Positions 8,325 to 18,613 of a stretch of 64,000 bases of DNA are shown piece after piece. The position numbers and the translations under genes were made by a program. This DNA is from Mesorhizobium denitrificans (GTDB lineage: Bacteria > Pseudomonadota > Alphaproteobacteria > Rhizobiales > Rhizobiaceae): NCBI RefSeq assembly GCF_003403035.1, contig NZ_QURN01000003.1, forward strand, positions 248,001-312,000, written 5' to 3'. The notes below the pieces were generated by a model. That model was not told the origin of the DNA. It did no database searches and was given only the letters and a program-made list of their open reading frames with translations. The first letter of the stretch is position 1. Each line of letters begins with the position of its first letter.

Positions 8325-9161
8325 ATGAGCGTAGCAACAACGCTTCGAATTCCGCGGCTGCATTGGTTGTCACTGCCTTTGGCTCTGGGAATCGCAATCG
8401 CGGTGTTCTGGATCATTGCTACGCTTTTCGCGCATTTCATCGCGCCATATGATCCGCTGCAGCTTGTAGCGCGAAGGTTGCAGGCGCCAAGCTGGAGCCA
8501 TTGGCTGGGTACAGACGCGCTTGGCCGGGATGTATTGAGCCGCACGATTTACGGCGCGCGCCACTCGTTGCCAATTGCGGTTATCGTCGTTGCGCTCTCA
8601 GTCAGTATCGGATCGCTGCTTGGCGCGATCTCAGGCTATGTCGGCGGATTTGCCGGCGCTGGCATCATGCGGCTGGTGGACGTGACGCTTTCCTTTCCGC
8701 CAATGCTGCTAGCGATGGCGGTCGCCGCGTCCCTGGGCCCCGGCCTTGAAAATGCAGCAATAGCAATGGTGATCGTGTGGTGGCCGATCTATGCCCGACT
8801 GATGCGGGCGCAGGTTCTGGAGGTGCGCGAGCGCGAGCATGTCGAAGCGGCAATTGCTGCGGGCGCTGGTCGCGGGCGCATTTTGTTCAAGCACATTCTG
8901 CCCCTGTGTTGGACGCCGGTGCTTATCAGCGCAACCATGGACCTCGGTCAGGTCATTCTGCTGGCGGCATCGCTGTCGTTCATCGGACTGGGCGCAACGC
9001 CGCCAACCCCGGAATGGGGCTCGATGATCTCAGATGGCGCAACGCAGTTCTATTCATGGTGGGTCGCGTTTGGGCCCGGCCTCGCCATCCTCACTATCGT
9101 TCTCGGCTTCAACTTCATCGGTGACGGCCTTCACGACTATTTTGACCCGAGGTCGAAATGA
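8325..9161 (+). CDS. Peptide/opine-type ABC transporter permease (DppC family)
   Basis: Second membrane subunit, 278 residues. The DppC hallmarks are present: an N-terminal membrane helix, the FIAPYDPLQ segment, WLGTDALGRDVLSRTIYGAR, and an EAA-type loop (EAAIAAGAGRGRILFKHILP). It follows the DppB-like gene after 4 bases, and its stop overlaps the start of the ATPase gene. It forms the heterodimeric pore with the DppB-like protein. Confidence 0.93.
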   Translation: MSVATTLRIPRLHWLSLPLALGIAIAVFWIIATLFAHFIAPYDPLQLVARRLQAPSWSHWLGTDALGRDVLSRTIYGARHSLPIAVIVVALSVSIGSLLGAISGYVGGFAGAGIMRLVDVTLSFPPMLLAMAVAASLGPGLENAAIAMVIVWWPIYARLMRAQVLEVREREHVEAAIAAGAGRGRILFKHILPLCWTPVLISATMDLGQVILLAASLSFIGLGATPPTPEWGSMISDGATQFYSWWVAFGPGLAILTIVLGFNFIGDGLHDYFDPRSK

Positions 9162-10156
9162 GCGGGACGATGCAAGACGAACCGCTCTTTGAGGTCCGCG
9201 ACTTGCGTGTCGCCTTCGGGAAGCACGGGAATTTTCACGAGGCGGTGCGCGGCATCAGCCTGTCGGTCAATCCCGGCGAGGTGCTTGGCATTGTCGGCGA
9301 GTCCGGCTCAGGCAAGTCGGTCGGGATGCTGGCTGCTATTGGCCTGCAATCCGGCAATGCGAGAGTTAGCGGCTCTGTACGCTTTCGCGGCCGAGAATTG
9401 ATCGGCCTTCCCAACAGCGAGTTGCGCAAGCTGCGGGGTTCTCGCATCGCCATGATTTTTCAAGACCCGCTGTCTTCGCTCAATCCGGTTATGACCGTTG
9501 GCAATCAACTCTCTGAAGCCATACTCCTGCACAACAAAGATCTCTCGAAGAAAGCGGCGATGCGCCGCGCAGAGGATTTGCTTGCGCTCGTTGCGATTCC
9601 GCAGCCCGACCGTCGATTGCAGCAATATCCGCATGAGTTTTCAGGCGGTATGCGTCAGCGCGTAATGATCGCAATGGCAGTGGCGAACGATCCGGACCTG
9701 CTCATTGCCGATGAGCCGACAACGGCGTTGGACGTTACCGTGCAGGCGCAGATCATGGAGGTTCTGGCCGAGCTGCAGGAGCGGTTAAAGCTGGGGCTTA
9801 TCCTGATAACGCACGATCTGGGCGTGTTGGCCGGTCATGCAGACAGGGTGGCGGTTGTCTATTCGGGGCAGGTTATCGAACAGGCCGGGGTGGATGATCT
9901 TTTCGCGCGCCCGAACCACCCCTACACACGCGGTCTGATCGCCTCCATCCCGAATATGGCGGAAGAGAAAGAGCGTCTCTTTTCAATCGAGGGCACGCCA
10001 CCAGCACTCGGTCAGTTTCCACGCGGTTGCGCTTTCAATCCGCGTTGTGTGGAAGCGCAGGATATTTGTCGACAGCTTGCTCCGCCAATCCACCGCCTCG
10101 GCGATCACACAGCCGCTTGCCATTTTGCAGCCGGAACCGTGGAGGACACTCGATGA
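9158..10156 (+). CDS. ABC transporter ATP-binding protein (DppD/OppD family)
   Basis: ATPase of the Dpp-type importer, 332 residues. It has Walker [10 protein letters not shown]-loop [15 protein letters not shown], signature [14 protein letters not shown] and Walker [15 protein letters not shown]. The C-terminal oligopeptide-transporter extension carries [14 protein letters not shown]; in DppD/OppD this region binds an iron-sulfur cluster or metal through cysteines. The start overlaps the upstream stop (ATGA). Confidence 0.94.
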   Translation: MSGTMQDEPLFEVRDLRVAFGKHGNFHEAVRGISLSVNPGEVLGIVGESGSGKSVGMLAAIGLQSGNARVSGSVRFRGRELIGLPNSELRKLRGSRIAMIFQDPLSSLNPVMTVGNQLSEAILLHNKDLSKKAAMRRAEDLLALVAIPQPDRRLQQYPHEFSGGMRQRVMIAMAVANDPDLLIADEPTTALDVTVQAQIMEVLAELQERLKLGLILITHDLGVLAGHADRVAVVYSGQVIEQAGVDDLFARPNHPYTRGLIASIPNMAEEKERLFSIEGTPPALGQFPRGCAFNPRCVEAQDICRQLAPPIHRLGDHTAACHFAAGTVEDTR

Positions 10157-11163
10157 GCGAAAGCGCAGCGGTTCTGTCCGTCCGCGACATCGTCAAGCGT
10201 TTTCCCGTTATGGGCGGCTTGCTGGTCCAGAGGCCGGTCGCTCATGTGAACGCAGTTTCGGGCGTATCGTTCGAGGTTGGTCCGGGCGAGACGCTTGGGC
10301 TTGTGGGCGAATCCGGCTGCGGCAAGTCAACACTCGGCCGCTGTATCCTGCGGTTGATCGAACCGACCAGTGGTCAGACGCTATTCCGTGGGCGCGATAT
10401 AAATGAAGCTTCGCCTGAGGAAATGCGCAAGCTGCGGCGCAGCATCCAGATCGTGTTTCAAGACCCCTACGCCTCCTTGCATCCGCGTATGCGAGTTGCG
10501 GAAAATATCGCCGAACCTCTACGCATCAGCGACCTGACGCCCGCGCAGCGCAAAGCGCGCGTTGCCGAGATGCTGGACCTCGTTCGTCTCAATCCTGAGC
10601 ATGGCAAGCGCTACCCCCATGAGCTTTCGGGTGGACAACGGCAGCGTGTGGTGATCGCGCGCGCATTGGCACTGAAGCCGGAGCTTCTCGTATTGGACGA
10701 GCCCGTTTCGGCGCTTGATGTCTCGGTTCAGGCGGGCGTACTCAATCTGCTGAAAGACATTCAGCGCGACTACGGCACCGCCTACATTTTTATTGCCCAC
10801 GATCTTTCAGTGGTACAGCACATAAGCGATCGAATAGCGGTGATGTATCTCGGCAAGGTCGTCGAGATCGCCCCCAAAGCCAAGCTCTATCGCATGCCGA
10901 TGCACCCCTACACGCAGGCGCTGATGTCAGCGGTGCCGCTTGCCGATCCGCAGCGCGAACGAACGCGCACGAGGATCGTGCTGAAAGGTGAGGTGCCCAG
11001 CCCACTGAACCCGCCTTCCGGTTGTCATTTCCGCACGCGCTGTCCCATCGCCCAGCCTATTTGTGCCGAGGTGGAGCCGCCGCTTGTCGAACAATCTGGA
11101 GGGCATTCCGTCGCTTGCCATTTTCCGCGAGCAGTAGCGACGGGATTAGCTGGACACGCCTGA
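10153..11163 (+). CDS. ABC transporter ATP-binding protein (DppF/OppF family)
   Basis: Second ATPase of the importer, about 336 residues. It has Walker [10 protein letters not shown], signature [15 protein letters not shown], Walker [15 protein letters not shown], and the C-terminal cysteine-containing extension [14 protein letters not shown]. The ATG at 10153 overlaps the stop of the DppD-like gene by four bases; the longer open frame upstream is only read-through of the preceding gene. With its three upstream neighbours it forms a complete importer apart from the binding protein. Confidence 0.94.
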   Translation: MSESAAVLSVRDIVKRFPVMGGLLVQRPVAHVNAVSGVSFEVGPGETLGLVGESGCGKSTLGRCILRLIEPTSGQTLFRGRDINEASPEEMRKLRRSIQIVFQDPYASLHPRMRVAENIAEPLRISDLTPAQRKARVAEMLDLVRLNPEHGKRYPHELSGGQRQRVVIARALALKPELLVLDEPVSALDVSVQAGVLNLLKDIQRDYGTAYIFIAHDLSVVQHISDRIAVMYLGKVVEIAPKAKLYRMPMHPYTQALMSAVPLADPQRERTRTRIVLKGEVPSPLNPPSGCHFRTRCPIAQPICAEVEPPLVEQSGGHSVACHFPRAVATGLAGHA

Positions 11164-11182
11164 AATTGGCCGGGAGGAAACC

Positions 11183-12418
11183 GTGAGCCGAACGAAGCTG
11201 CCGCTGGAAGGAATCCGCGTTCTCGACCTCTCGCGGGTGCTGGCGGGACCGTGGGCGACAATGAGCCTGGCGGACCTGGGCGCTGAGGTTTGGAAGATTG
11301 AGCACGTCATTGGCGGCGATGATACGCGCGCGTGGTCGGTGCCAAACTACAAAGGCGTCAGCACCTACTATCTGTGCGCCAATCGCGGCAAGGAAAGTAT
11401 CGCCGTAGACCTCAAGACGCCGGAGGGCCGCGCCATTGTGCAGCAACTCGCGCAGCGCGCTGACATTGTCGTCGAGAATTTCCGACCCGGCACGGCGGAT
11501 CGGCTTGGCCTTGGATACGACACAGTGCGCGAGGGCAATCCGGGCATAATCTATTGTTCCATTTCGGGCTATGGGCAGACTGGCCCAGAGCGGGACCGGC
11601 CCGGCTACGACTTCATCATGCAGGCCGAAAGCGGTCTGATGTCGATCACCGGGGAGGAGGATGGCCCACCGAACCGGCTTGGCGTGGCCTTTACCGATGT
11701 GGTCGCCGGCATGGTCGCGACCCAATCCATTCTGGCTGCACTTTACGAGCGGCGAGAAACTGGCCTTGGGCAGTTTGTGGACATCTCCCTGCTGGAATCG
11801 ACACTGAACCTGCTCATCAATGTCGGCACCGGCTATTTGAATGGAGGTGTTGAACCCACACGTTATGGAAACGCGCACCCCACGGTGGTGCCGTATCAAG
11901 TATTTGAGACATCAAACGGTTCATTCGCGCTCGCAGTAGGCAATGACCGCATGTTCGTGGACTTTTGCGAACAGGTGATCAAGCGACCTGATCTTGCGCG
12001 CGATCCGAGGTTTACGACCTCGCGTGAGCGCGCGCTGAACCGGGACGAACTCCTGCCGCTGCTTGCCGATTGCCTGAGCGGCCAAACCTGCGAGCATTGG
12101 ATTGACGCCTGTCTTCGCGCCGCTGTTCCGGCGGGTCGCGTCAAAACAGTTGCCGAGGGGCTGCAAAGCCCCAGTGTTATCGAGCGTGGCGTCGTTCAAA
12201 AACTTCAACATCCGCAACTCGGACCCGTTTCCCTGATCCGTTCTGCACACGGTCTTGCCGCGCAGGCGAACCATACGCCGAAGGCTCCGCCGCTGCTCGG
12301 CGAGGATACGCGCGCTGTCTTGAGCCGCGTGCTCGGTCTGGATGACCGGCGTATCGCGGAACTCGCCGCTGCAGGCGCAATCGCCTGCAGCGAAATTACC
12401 AGCCCCCTGCCCGCCTGA
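11183..12418 (+). CDS. CaiB/BaiF-type (class III) CoA transferase
   Basis: 411 residues, the normal family length. It moves CoA between carboxylic acids, probably activating a pathway acid for the enzymes encoded next. Family blocks are [40 protein letters not shown] and [18 protein letters not shown]. The catalytic Asp is expected in FTDVVAG (about residue 172). The GTG start has GGGAGG eight bases upstream. It lies between the importer and the beta-oxidation fusion. The acid and CoA donor cannot be read from the sequence. Confidence 0.93.
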   Translation: MSRTKLPLEGIRVLDLSRVLAGPWATMSLADLGAEVWKIEHVIGGDDTRAWSVPNYKGVSTYYLCANRGKESIAVDLKTPEGRAIVQQLAQRADIVVENFRPGTADRLGLGYDTVREGNPGIIYCSISGYGQTGPERDRPGYDFIMQAESGLMSITGEEDGPPNRLGVAFTDVVAGMVATQSILAALYERRETGLGQFVDISLLESTLNLLINVGTGYLNGGVEPTRYGNAHPTVVPYQVFETSNGSFALAVGNDRMFVDFCEQVIKRPDLARDPRFTTSRERALNRDELLPLLADCLSGQTCEHWIDACLRAAVPAGRVKTVAEGLQSPSVIERGVVQKLQHPQLGPVSLIRSAHGLAAQANHTPKAPPLLGEDTRAVLSRVLGLDDRRIAELAAAGAIACSEITSPLPA

Positions 12419-12436
12419 CGGTTCGTAGGAAAGTTA

Positions 12437-14389
12437 ATGGCCATCAAGACAGAAATGCTGAATGGAATTGCGGTCGTCACGATCGACAACCCACCTGTCA
12501 ATGCGCTCAGCCATGGCGTGCGGATTGCGCTTCTTGATGCAGTGCAGTCGCTCGATGCGGATGCGAACGTCGCCGCTATCGTTGTGCATGGAGCGGGCAA
12601 GCTTTTCGTCGGTGGTGCAGACATCACCGAGTTCGACCGGCCAGTGGAGCAGCCGGGTTTACCTGAAGTCATCACCGCCATTGAGCGCGCGCACAAGCCT
12701 TGGATCGCGGCGATACATGGTGTTGCGCTCGGCGGCGGATTGGAACTCGCGCTTGGATGCCATCTGCGAATTGCGGCGCCTGGAACCACGCTTGGTCTAC
12801 CCGAAGCCGGGCTCGGCCTCATTCCCGGCGCAGGCGGAACGCAAAGACTGCCGCGCCTGATCGGAGTGGAAGCATCTATCCCGATAGTGACCGCACAGGA
12901 GCGCGTCGGCGTGGATAAGGCCCTAAAGCTTGGCTTGATTGATCGGATATCAACGAATGAGCTGATTACAGATGCTGTCGCATTTGCGCATGAGGCTGCG
13001 GGCGCGCCATTGCCCGTGCCCGCCTCACAGCGCGCCGTAATCGCGCCCGCAACGGAAGTCTGGCATGACGCGGAAGCTTCAACAAAGCGCGCTGCCAAAG
13101 GGGCGGCCGCCCAACTTCTGGCGTTGGGATCGCTGCGGTTCGGAATCGAAAACGGGATCGAGGCCGGTCTGGCCAACGAACGAGCCGTATTCCTGAAAGC
13201 GCGCGCATCTCGCGAATCCGCCGCGCTGCGCTATCTGTTTTTTGCAGAGCGAGCAGCGCCGCGCCCGCAAGACCTGCGCGACATCGCTCCACGTCCACTG
13301 CGAAAGATCGGGGTGGTAGGCGCCGGAACAATGGGGGTCGGCATCACTGCTGCACTTCGCAACGCCCATCTTCCGGTCGTTCTGGTTGAGCGCGATGACG
13401 CCAGCCTTGCGCGCGGTTTCTCCAATCTGGAAAAAATCTTCGGCGGCGCAGCCGCCAAGGGCAGGCTGACGCAAGACGAAGCGCAAGAGCGGATGGCGGG
13501 CATCGAAGGCGGCACCGATTACAGAGCGCTCGCCGATTGCGATCTGGTGATCGAGGCCGTGTATGAAGACCTGGCCGTAAAACAGGCGGCGTTTGCGGAA
13601 ATTGCGCGTGTCTGCCGGCCAGACGCGATCCTTGCCACCAACACATCCTACACGGACCCACGCCAGATTTCTGAGGGCATTGCCGACACCAGTCGCTTCG
13701 TTGGGATGCACTTTTTCAGCCCCGCACATGTGATGAAACTGCTCGAGATCGTGCCCTTGCCGGAGACAAAGCCGGACGTGCTCTCAACAGCTTTTGCGCT
13801 TGCTCGCAAGCTTGAAAAGCTGCCGGTACGCTCCGGCATCTGTGATGGCTTTATCGGCAATCGGATACTTCGTCGCTACATCGCTGAGGCCATAGCGTTG
13901 CTCGCTGATGGCGTGTCGATTTCCGCCATCGATGCTGCGATGCGCGAATTTGGCTTCGCGATGGGGCCATTCGAAATGCAGGATATGGCTGGGCTCGATA
14001 TCTCATATATGCGCCGCGAAGCTGCGCGGGCGAATGGACAGGACATCCCAGAAATGCCCGGCGATCTTCTCGTGCGGGCTGGCCGCAAAGGCCAGAAGAC
14101 CGGCGGCGGGTGGTACGACTATGCCGTGGGAGACAGAACTCCCCGGCCCTCCGACGAAGCTTTACGCGTAATCGCACCGATGCTCGGCACACCTCGCGAC
14201 ATGAATTCGCGTGAAATATCTGCCCGCCTCGTCTCGACCATGGCAGACGAAGGCAAAAGCATTTTGAGCGAAGGCATCGCCTCCGGGCCGGAGCAGATCG
14301 ACCTGGTAGAAGTGCATGGCTACGGATTTCCGCGCTGGCGAGGTGGCCCGATGTTCATGGCGAGCGGATTGGGGAAGCAAAATGATTGA
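12437..14389 (+). CDS. Enoyl-CoA hydratase / 3-hydroxyacyl-CoA dehydrogenase fusion (FadJ-like)
   Basis: 650 residues combining two beta-oxidation steps. The N-terminal crotonase domain has GGADITEF, GVALGGGLELALGCHLRI and GLPEAGLGLIPGAGGTQRLPR (about residues 95-140, with the catalytic glutamates). The C-terminal NAD domain starts about residue 290 with KIGVVGAGTMGVG, followed by HFFSPAHVMKLLEIV and the C-terminal helical domain. It would hydrate an enoyl-CoA and oxidise the product to a 3-oxoacyl-CoA. There is no thiolase gene nearby. The next gene starts within its last eight bases. Confidence 0.93.
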   Translation: MAIKTEMLNGIAVVTIDNPPVNALSHGVRIALLDAVQSLDADANVAAIVVHGAGKLFVGGADITEFDRPVEQPGLPEVITAIERAHKPWIAAIHGVALGGGLELALGCHLRIAAPGTTLGLPEAGLGLIPGAGGTQRLPRLIGVEASIPIVTAQERVGVDKALKLGLIDRISTNELITDAVAFAHEAAGAPLPVPASQRAVIAPATEVWHDAEASTKRAAKGAAAQLLALGSLRFGIENGIEAGLANERAVFLKARASRESAALRYLFFAERAAPRPQDLRDIAPRPLRKIGVVGAGTMGVGITAALRNAHLPVVLVERDDASLARGFSNLEKIFGGAAAKGRLTQDEAQERMAGIEGGTDYRALADCDLVIEAVYEDLAVKQAAFAEIARVCRPDAILATNTSYTDPRQISEGIADTSRFVGMHFFSPAHVMKLLEIVPLPETKPDVLSTAFALARKLEKLPVRSGICDGFIGNRILRRYIAEAIALLADGVSISAIDAAMREFGFAMGPFEMQDMAGLDISYMRREAARANGQDIPEMPGDLLVRAGRKGQKTGGGWYDYAVGDRTPRPSDEALRVIAPMLGTPRDMNSREISARLVSTMADEGKSILSEGIASGPEQIDLVEVHGYGFPRWRGGPMFMASGLGKQND

Positions 14390-16571
14390 GAAGATTTCAC
14401 TTTCGCCCGCAGCTCCCTGGTTCCGATTGAGCGTTACCGATGAAGATTGGCGCGCAGAAAAAGCGCGTGACCTCATCCACTGGTATGGTCAAATGCTGCT
14501 CATCCGGCGCTTCGAGGAAAAGCTCCTTGACCTCGAAAAAGCCGGACTCATTCACGGCCCGGCTCATGCCAGCATCGGCCAGGAAGCAGGTGCTGTCGGC
14601 GCAATGTCTGTTCTCGGCACAGCCGACAAGATCAACGGCACGCATCGCGCGCACCATCAGGTTTTGATGAAGCTGATCAACCCGGAAGTTCCGGAAAATT
14701 TTGACATTCGCGCCGATGCGTTCAATCCCGGTATGAACGATGCAATCTATCGCTTCATGGCCGAGATCATGGGCCTTGCGCCGGGTTATTGTGGCGGGCG
14801 CGGCGGATCGATGCATATGCGCGCCAATGAGGCTGGCGTGGTTGGCAGTTCAGCCATTGTTGGCGGCAATCCGCCTCACGCTGTTGGCTATGCGCTTGCG
14901 GACAAGTTGCTTGGGCGTGACGCCATATCCGTCACCTTCTTCGGCGACGGCGCGACGCAAGCCGGCGCCACATACGAGGCCATGAACATCGCCGCTGTGC
15001 AGTCGCTGCCGGTGATCTTCTTTATCGAAAACAATCTCTACGGCGTCTCGACGCATGTTCGCGAGATCACGCGGGAAACACGCATGTCCTCGCGTGGCGC
15101 AATGCTCGCCATTCCGTCAATCGAATGCGATGGGATGGATGTGGTGGCGGTTCATCGCGCGATGCTCGAAGCGCGGCGCATCATAGCCGAAACCGGCGGG
15201 CCGGTGGTGGTGGAGGCCATGTGCTATCGCTATCTCCACCAGTCCGGCAGCCGCCCCGGCAGTGAGTTTGGCTACCGCACCAAGGAGGAAGAAGCCGAGT
15301 GGATGAAGCGCGATCCCATAGCGCAAGCGCAGGTGCGCCTGAAATCCATGAAGCTGCTTTCTGCCGCCGATTTTGCCCGCATCGACTCGACCGTGACCGA
15401 GGCCGTTGCCTCTGCAGCAACTCGCCTGACCGAGCCGGTGCCGGGCGGCAACAATCTGCGTATTCCTGCAAATCTCTGGCCCGACCCCGCAACTGTCGAT
15501 GACGGCATTGTCGGCGACATGTCGGAATTCGCCGGTTGCCGCTTTCTCGATCATGATCAACTCGACGGAGTTGAACTGGAAGAAACGAAATTCGTAACCG
15601 CCGCATCTGACGCGCTGGGAGCGGCCATGCGGCGTGATCCCACGATCATCGTGCTTGGCGAGGACGCGCATCAGATGCGCGGCGGTGTGAGCGGGTTCAC
15701 GCGCGGTGCGCTGGAAGCGGCGGCTAACCGCGTTCTGCCAATGCCAATCTCGGAGAACGGATTTACAGGCGTTGCGCTTGGCGCGGCGCTGAACGGATTA
15801 CGCCCCGTGGCTGAAATCATGTTCGGGGACTTTTGCTTTGTCGCTGCCGATCAGATCGGCAATGGCGTCGGCAAAATTCGCCACATGTTTGGCGACGGCT
15901 TTCCGGTGCCTATTGTTCTGCGCGTGCGCGTTTCCCCGCACACCGGATATGGGTCACAGCACTCATGCGACCCTTCTGCGCTGTTCGGTATGTTTCCCGG
16001 TTGGCGCATCGTTTCGCCCACCACAGCGATGGATTATATCGGCCTGCTGAATTCGGCACTCATCTGCAATGATCCGGTTCTGCTGTTGGAGCACTCCGAG
16101 TTTTACCAGCGCAGCTATGAAGTGCCGAAAGGCGACCGCGATTTCTGCATTCCACTTGGCAAAGCGCGGGTTGTTCGACCCGGTCGCGCCTGCACGGTTC
16201 TGGCCACTTCAGTGATGGTTCAGAACGCGATTACAGCCGCCGAAGAAGCGGGCATTGATGCGGAGGTGATCGACCTGCGCAGTCTCGATCATTTTGGCAT
16301 CGACTGGGAAACCATCGGCAAATCCATCAGGAAAACAAACCGTGTGATCATAGCGGAGCAGACAGCGCGCCGCCTTTCGATGGGTGGAACGTGGGCCGCT
16401 GAAATTCAGGAACGGCTGTTTGACTATCTCGACCATGAAATATTGCGTGTGACCGGGGGGTTGGCGTCTCCAACTGTCTCCGCCGTACTGAACCGCGCCG
16501 CACTCGGCTCGGTTGGGAATATTCGCAGCGCTCTGGTGGAAATCGCCGGGCATACAATCGCAACGAATTGA
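14382..16571 (+). CDS. Fused E1 alpha-beta 2-oxoacid dehydrogenase (thiamine diphosphate)
   Basis: About 729 residues carrying both E1 halves. The alpha half has GGRGGSMHM, the thiamine-binding motif from FFGDGATQAGATYEAMNI (GDG at about 188) to ENNLYGVST, and an NN pair at about 217. The beta half begins near residue 400 with VLGEDAHQMRGGVSGFTRG and PISENGFTGVALGAAL. Such E1 proteins decarboxylate branched-chain or other 2-oxo acids. No E2 acyltransferase or E3 gene is nearby, so it must borrow them or act with another acceptor. The ATG at 14382 overlaps the upstream stop; a longer frame begins within the previous gene. The neighbouring transaminase could supply its 2-oxo acid. Confidence 0.92.
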   Translation: MIEKISLSPAAPWFRLSVTDEDWRAEKARDLIHWYGQMLLIRRFEEKLLDLEKAGLIHGPAHASIGQEAGAVGAMSVLGTADKINGTHRAHHQVLMKLINPEVPENFDIRADAFNPGMNDAIYRFMAEIMGLAPGYCGGRGGSMHMRANEAGVVGSSAIVGGNPPHAVGYALADKLLGRDAISVTFFGDGATQAGATYEAMNIAAVQSLPVIFFIENNLYGVSTHVREITRETRMSSRGAMLAIPSIECDGMDVVAVHRAMLEARRIIAETGGPVVVEAMCYRYLHQSGSRPGSEFGYRTKEEEAEWMKRDPIAQAQVRLKSMKLLSAADFARIDSTVTEAVASAATRLTEPVPGGNNLRIPANLWPDPATVDDGIVGDMSEFAGCRFLDHDQLDGVELEETKFVTAASDALGAAMRRDPTIIVLGEDAHQMRGGVSGFTRGALEAAANRVLPMPISENGFTGVALGAALNGLRPVAEIMFGDFCFVAADQIGNGVGKIRHMFGDGFPVPIVLRVRVSPHTGYGSQHSCDPSALFGMFPGWRIVSPTTAMDYIGLLNSALICNDPVLLLEHSEFYQRSYEVPKGDRDFCIPLGKARVVRPGRACTVLATSVMVQNAITAAEEAGIDAEVIDLRSLDHFGIDWETIGKSIRKTNRVIIAEQTARRLSMGGTWAAEIQERLFDYLDHEILRVTGGLASPTVSAVLNRAALGSVGNIRSALVEIAGHTIATN

Positions 16572-16580
16572 GAGGTCTGC

Positions 16581-17543
16581 ATGTCATTTACCGATCATAT
16601 CGCTAATGGCTATCGTCGGCGGTTCGATGAATTGCGTGCGAGTAACAACCCGCTTGCGGATGGCATTGCTTGTGTCGACGGCGAATATCTGCCCGTTTAC
16701 GAAGCGCGCATACCGCTGCTCGATCAAGGCTTTCTGAAATCCGACCTGACCTATGACGTGCCTGCCATCTGGGATGGGCGGTTCTTCAGGCTGGACGATC
16801 ACCTCGACCGTCTTGAGCGAGGCTGTGAGCTGCTGCGCCTCAAAAGTCCGATGCCACGGGAGGAGATCAAAAATCGGCTCGTGGAAATGGCCGCATTGAG
16901 CGGCATTCGCGATGGTTATGTGATGATCGTCGTTACGCGCGGCCTGCGTTATTTGCGTCAGTATGCGCCGGAGGACTGCACGAATTTCTGCTATCTGATG
17001 CTCACGCCCTATGTCTGGGTTATGGACCTGGAAATGCAGAAGGCGGGAGGACAGGCGATCATCGCTCGAACCGTACGGCGCACCCCGCCGGGAGCAATCG
17101 ACCCGACTGTGAAGAACCTGCAATGGGGTGATTTCACGCGAGGTCTACTGGAGGCGCGCGACCGTGGCGCGGTGTATCCGATCCTGACCGACGGCGACAC
17201 CAACATCACGGAAGGCTCCGGCTTCAACGTCATGCTGGTCAAAGACCGCAAGATTTACACGCCGCGCAAGGGTGTGCTTGAGGGCGTCACTCGAAAAACC
17301 GTGATGGAGTTGGCGGAGCAACTGGGCTTCCCCTGCACGGTGGACGATGTGCCGGTGCAAATGGTCTATGATTGCGACGAACTGTTTATGGTCACGACCG
17401 CTGGCGGCGTAATGCCGATCACCTACCTGGACGGCAAGCCGATCGGCGATGGGAAGGTCGGCCCCATCACCCAGACGCTCTGGAAGGCCTATTGGGACGC
17501 GCATTACGATCCCGCGCTCAGCTTCGCGATAGACTATCGCTAA
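16581..17543 (+). CDS. Fold-type IV aminotransferase resembling (R)-selective amine transaminases
   Basis: 320 residues, PLP-dependent. The sequence follows the (R)-amine transaminase pattern more closely than the branched-chain one: [37 protein letters not shown] (58-75), [18 protein letters not shown] with catalytic Lys178, QWGDF, EGSGFN with Glu211, and [10 protein letters not shown] (272-281). From memory the fungal enzymes have very similar blocks but Phe-x-Glu where this protein has Tyr113 and Met115, so the active site may differ. It would transfer an amino group between a D-configured or (R)-amine and a 2-oxo acid. It is the last gene of the IclR operon, nine bases after the E1 gene. 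Confidence 0.9.
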   Translation: MSFTDHIANGYRRRFDELRASNNPLADGIACVDGEYLPVYEARIPLLDQGFLKSDLTYDVPAIWDGRFFRLDDHLDRLERGCELLRLKSPMPREEIKNRLVEMAALSGIRDGYVMIVVTRGLRYLRQYAPEDCTNFCYLMLTPYVWVMDLEMQKAGGQAIIARTVRRTPPGAIDPTVKNLQWGDFTRGLLEARDRGAVYPILTDGDTNITEGSGFNVMLVKDRKIYTPRKGVLEGVTRKTVMELAEQLGFPCTVDDVPVQMVYDCDELFMVTTAGGVMPITYLDGKPIGDGKVGPITQTLWKAYWDAHYDPALSFAIDYR

Positions 17544-17579
17544 ACACGCACCTGCATCAATAAGCGCAAAAACCATATA

Positions 17580-18470
17580 TCAAATACGGGAATCGCGTCG
17601 TCCGAATTTGCTTACCCCGATGCCCTTTACCGGCGAGAGACACGACACCAATGTCCCCCGCGAGAGTATCTTTCCGTCTACCTCTTTCGTGAGTCCAGTC
17701 AGAAACAGTGTTCGCAAATCGGCCCCGCCAAAACAGGGCATCGTGGGAGCCGCCATCGGCACTGCGATCTTTCGCAGCAAATCTCCGTTTGGCGAGAATA
17801 CATTGAGGCGACCTGAGGTCACGCCGGCGCTCCAATAATTGCCATCGCAATCCACCGCCGCGCCGTCCGGCAAGCCCGTGCTTTCGTCTGGCTCGGCGAT
17901 TATGCGCGCATTGGACATCGCGCCCGTGGTCGGATCGAAATCATATTTCTTGATGAACGGCCCGCGTGAATCGGCGTGATACATCGTTCGACCATCCGGG
18001 GCCCAGGCCAAGCCATTCGACACGTGAATGCCCTGCAAAATCACGGAACACTTACCCGCTGGCGTTATTCTGTAGAGTGCGCCAGTCGGCTTGGCGGGGC
18101 GCTTGTCATGCATCGAACCAACCCAAAAACATCCATCCGGGCCGACTTTTCCATCGTTCAAGCGATTGAGGGGATCGCCCATATCGGGCGAAACGAATAA
18201 TTCCAGCGAGCCGTTCAGCGGATCGAAAAATTGAACTGATGTGCGAAGCGAAAGGATCAAGCGACCGTCGATTGTCACGCCGACGCTCGTGACCAGATCG
18301 GGCATATCGAACCGCTGAACACGCCCCTGCGCGGGATCGTAGGAAAACAGGGCCGGTGCCAATATGTCCACGAACCACAGAACGCCGCGTTGCTCATCCC
18401 ACACCGGCCCTTCGCCGATGCGGGTTTCAAAATCGATGCATCGGGTAAAGGTCAGCGTTTCATCCGCCAT
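17580..18470 (-). CDS. SMP-30/gluconolactonase/LRE family hydrolase
   Basis: About 296 residues forming a six-bladed beta-propeller lactonase. The expected calcium and active-site blocks are visible: RIGEGPVWDE near the N-terminus (Glu ligand), VSNGLAWAPDGRTMYHADS (Asn and Asp ligands) and GLPDGAAVDCDGNYW. I chose the ATG at 18470 because the longer frame starts at a TTG inside a region of regulatory palindromes. It is convergent with the transaminase gene and divergent from the D-serine dehydratase-like gene. It probably opens a lactone made in the same pathway; the substrate is unknown. Confidence 0.87.
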   Translation of the reverse strand: MADETLTFTRCIDFETRIGEGPVWDEQRGVLWFVDILAPALFSYDPAQGRVQRFDMPDLVTSVGVTIDGRLILSLRTSVQFFDPLNGSLELFVSPDMGDPLNRLNDGKVGPDGCFWVGSMHDKRPAKPTGALYRITPAGKCSVILQGIHVSNGLAWAPDGRTMYHADSRGPFIKKYDFDPTTGAMSNARIIAEPDESTGLPDGAAVDCDGNYWSAGVTSGRLNVFSPNGDLLRKIAVPMAAPTMPCFGGADLRTLFLTGLTKEVDGKILSRGTLVSCLSPVKGIGVSKFGRRDSRI

Positions 18471-18528
18471 TCGTTTATTTCGCTCAAATGGAGCCACTCG
18501 GCCTAGGTCGATTTCCAAGTTTGTGCTA

Positions 18529-18546
18529 TTTTTGATGTATCAAAAA
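18529..18546. promoter_or_regulatory. Putative GntR-type operator in the SMP-30 / DSD-like divergent gap
   Basis: TTTTTGATGTATCAAAAA has perfect 8-bp arms around GT. It is followed within two bases by a second palindrome, CGAAATTTCG (18548-18557). FadR/GntR-type sites are often short A/T-rich palindromes of this kind. The local GntR protein (20779-21516) is the obvious candidate, but this is inferred from proximity only. Confidence 0.55.
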
Positions 18547-18613
18547 TCGAAATTTCGTCTAGTTGTAGTTTGCTCGCCCGGCTATCCCATCCAACCTTAT
18601 CGGCACGACAATC

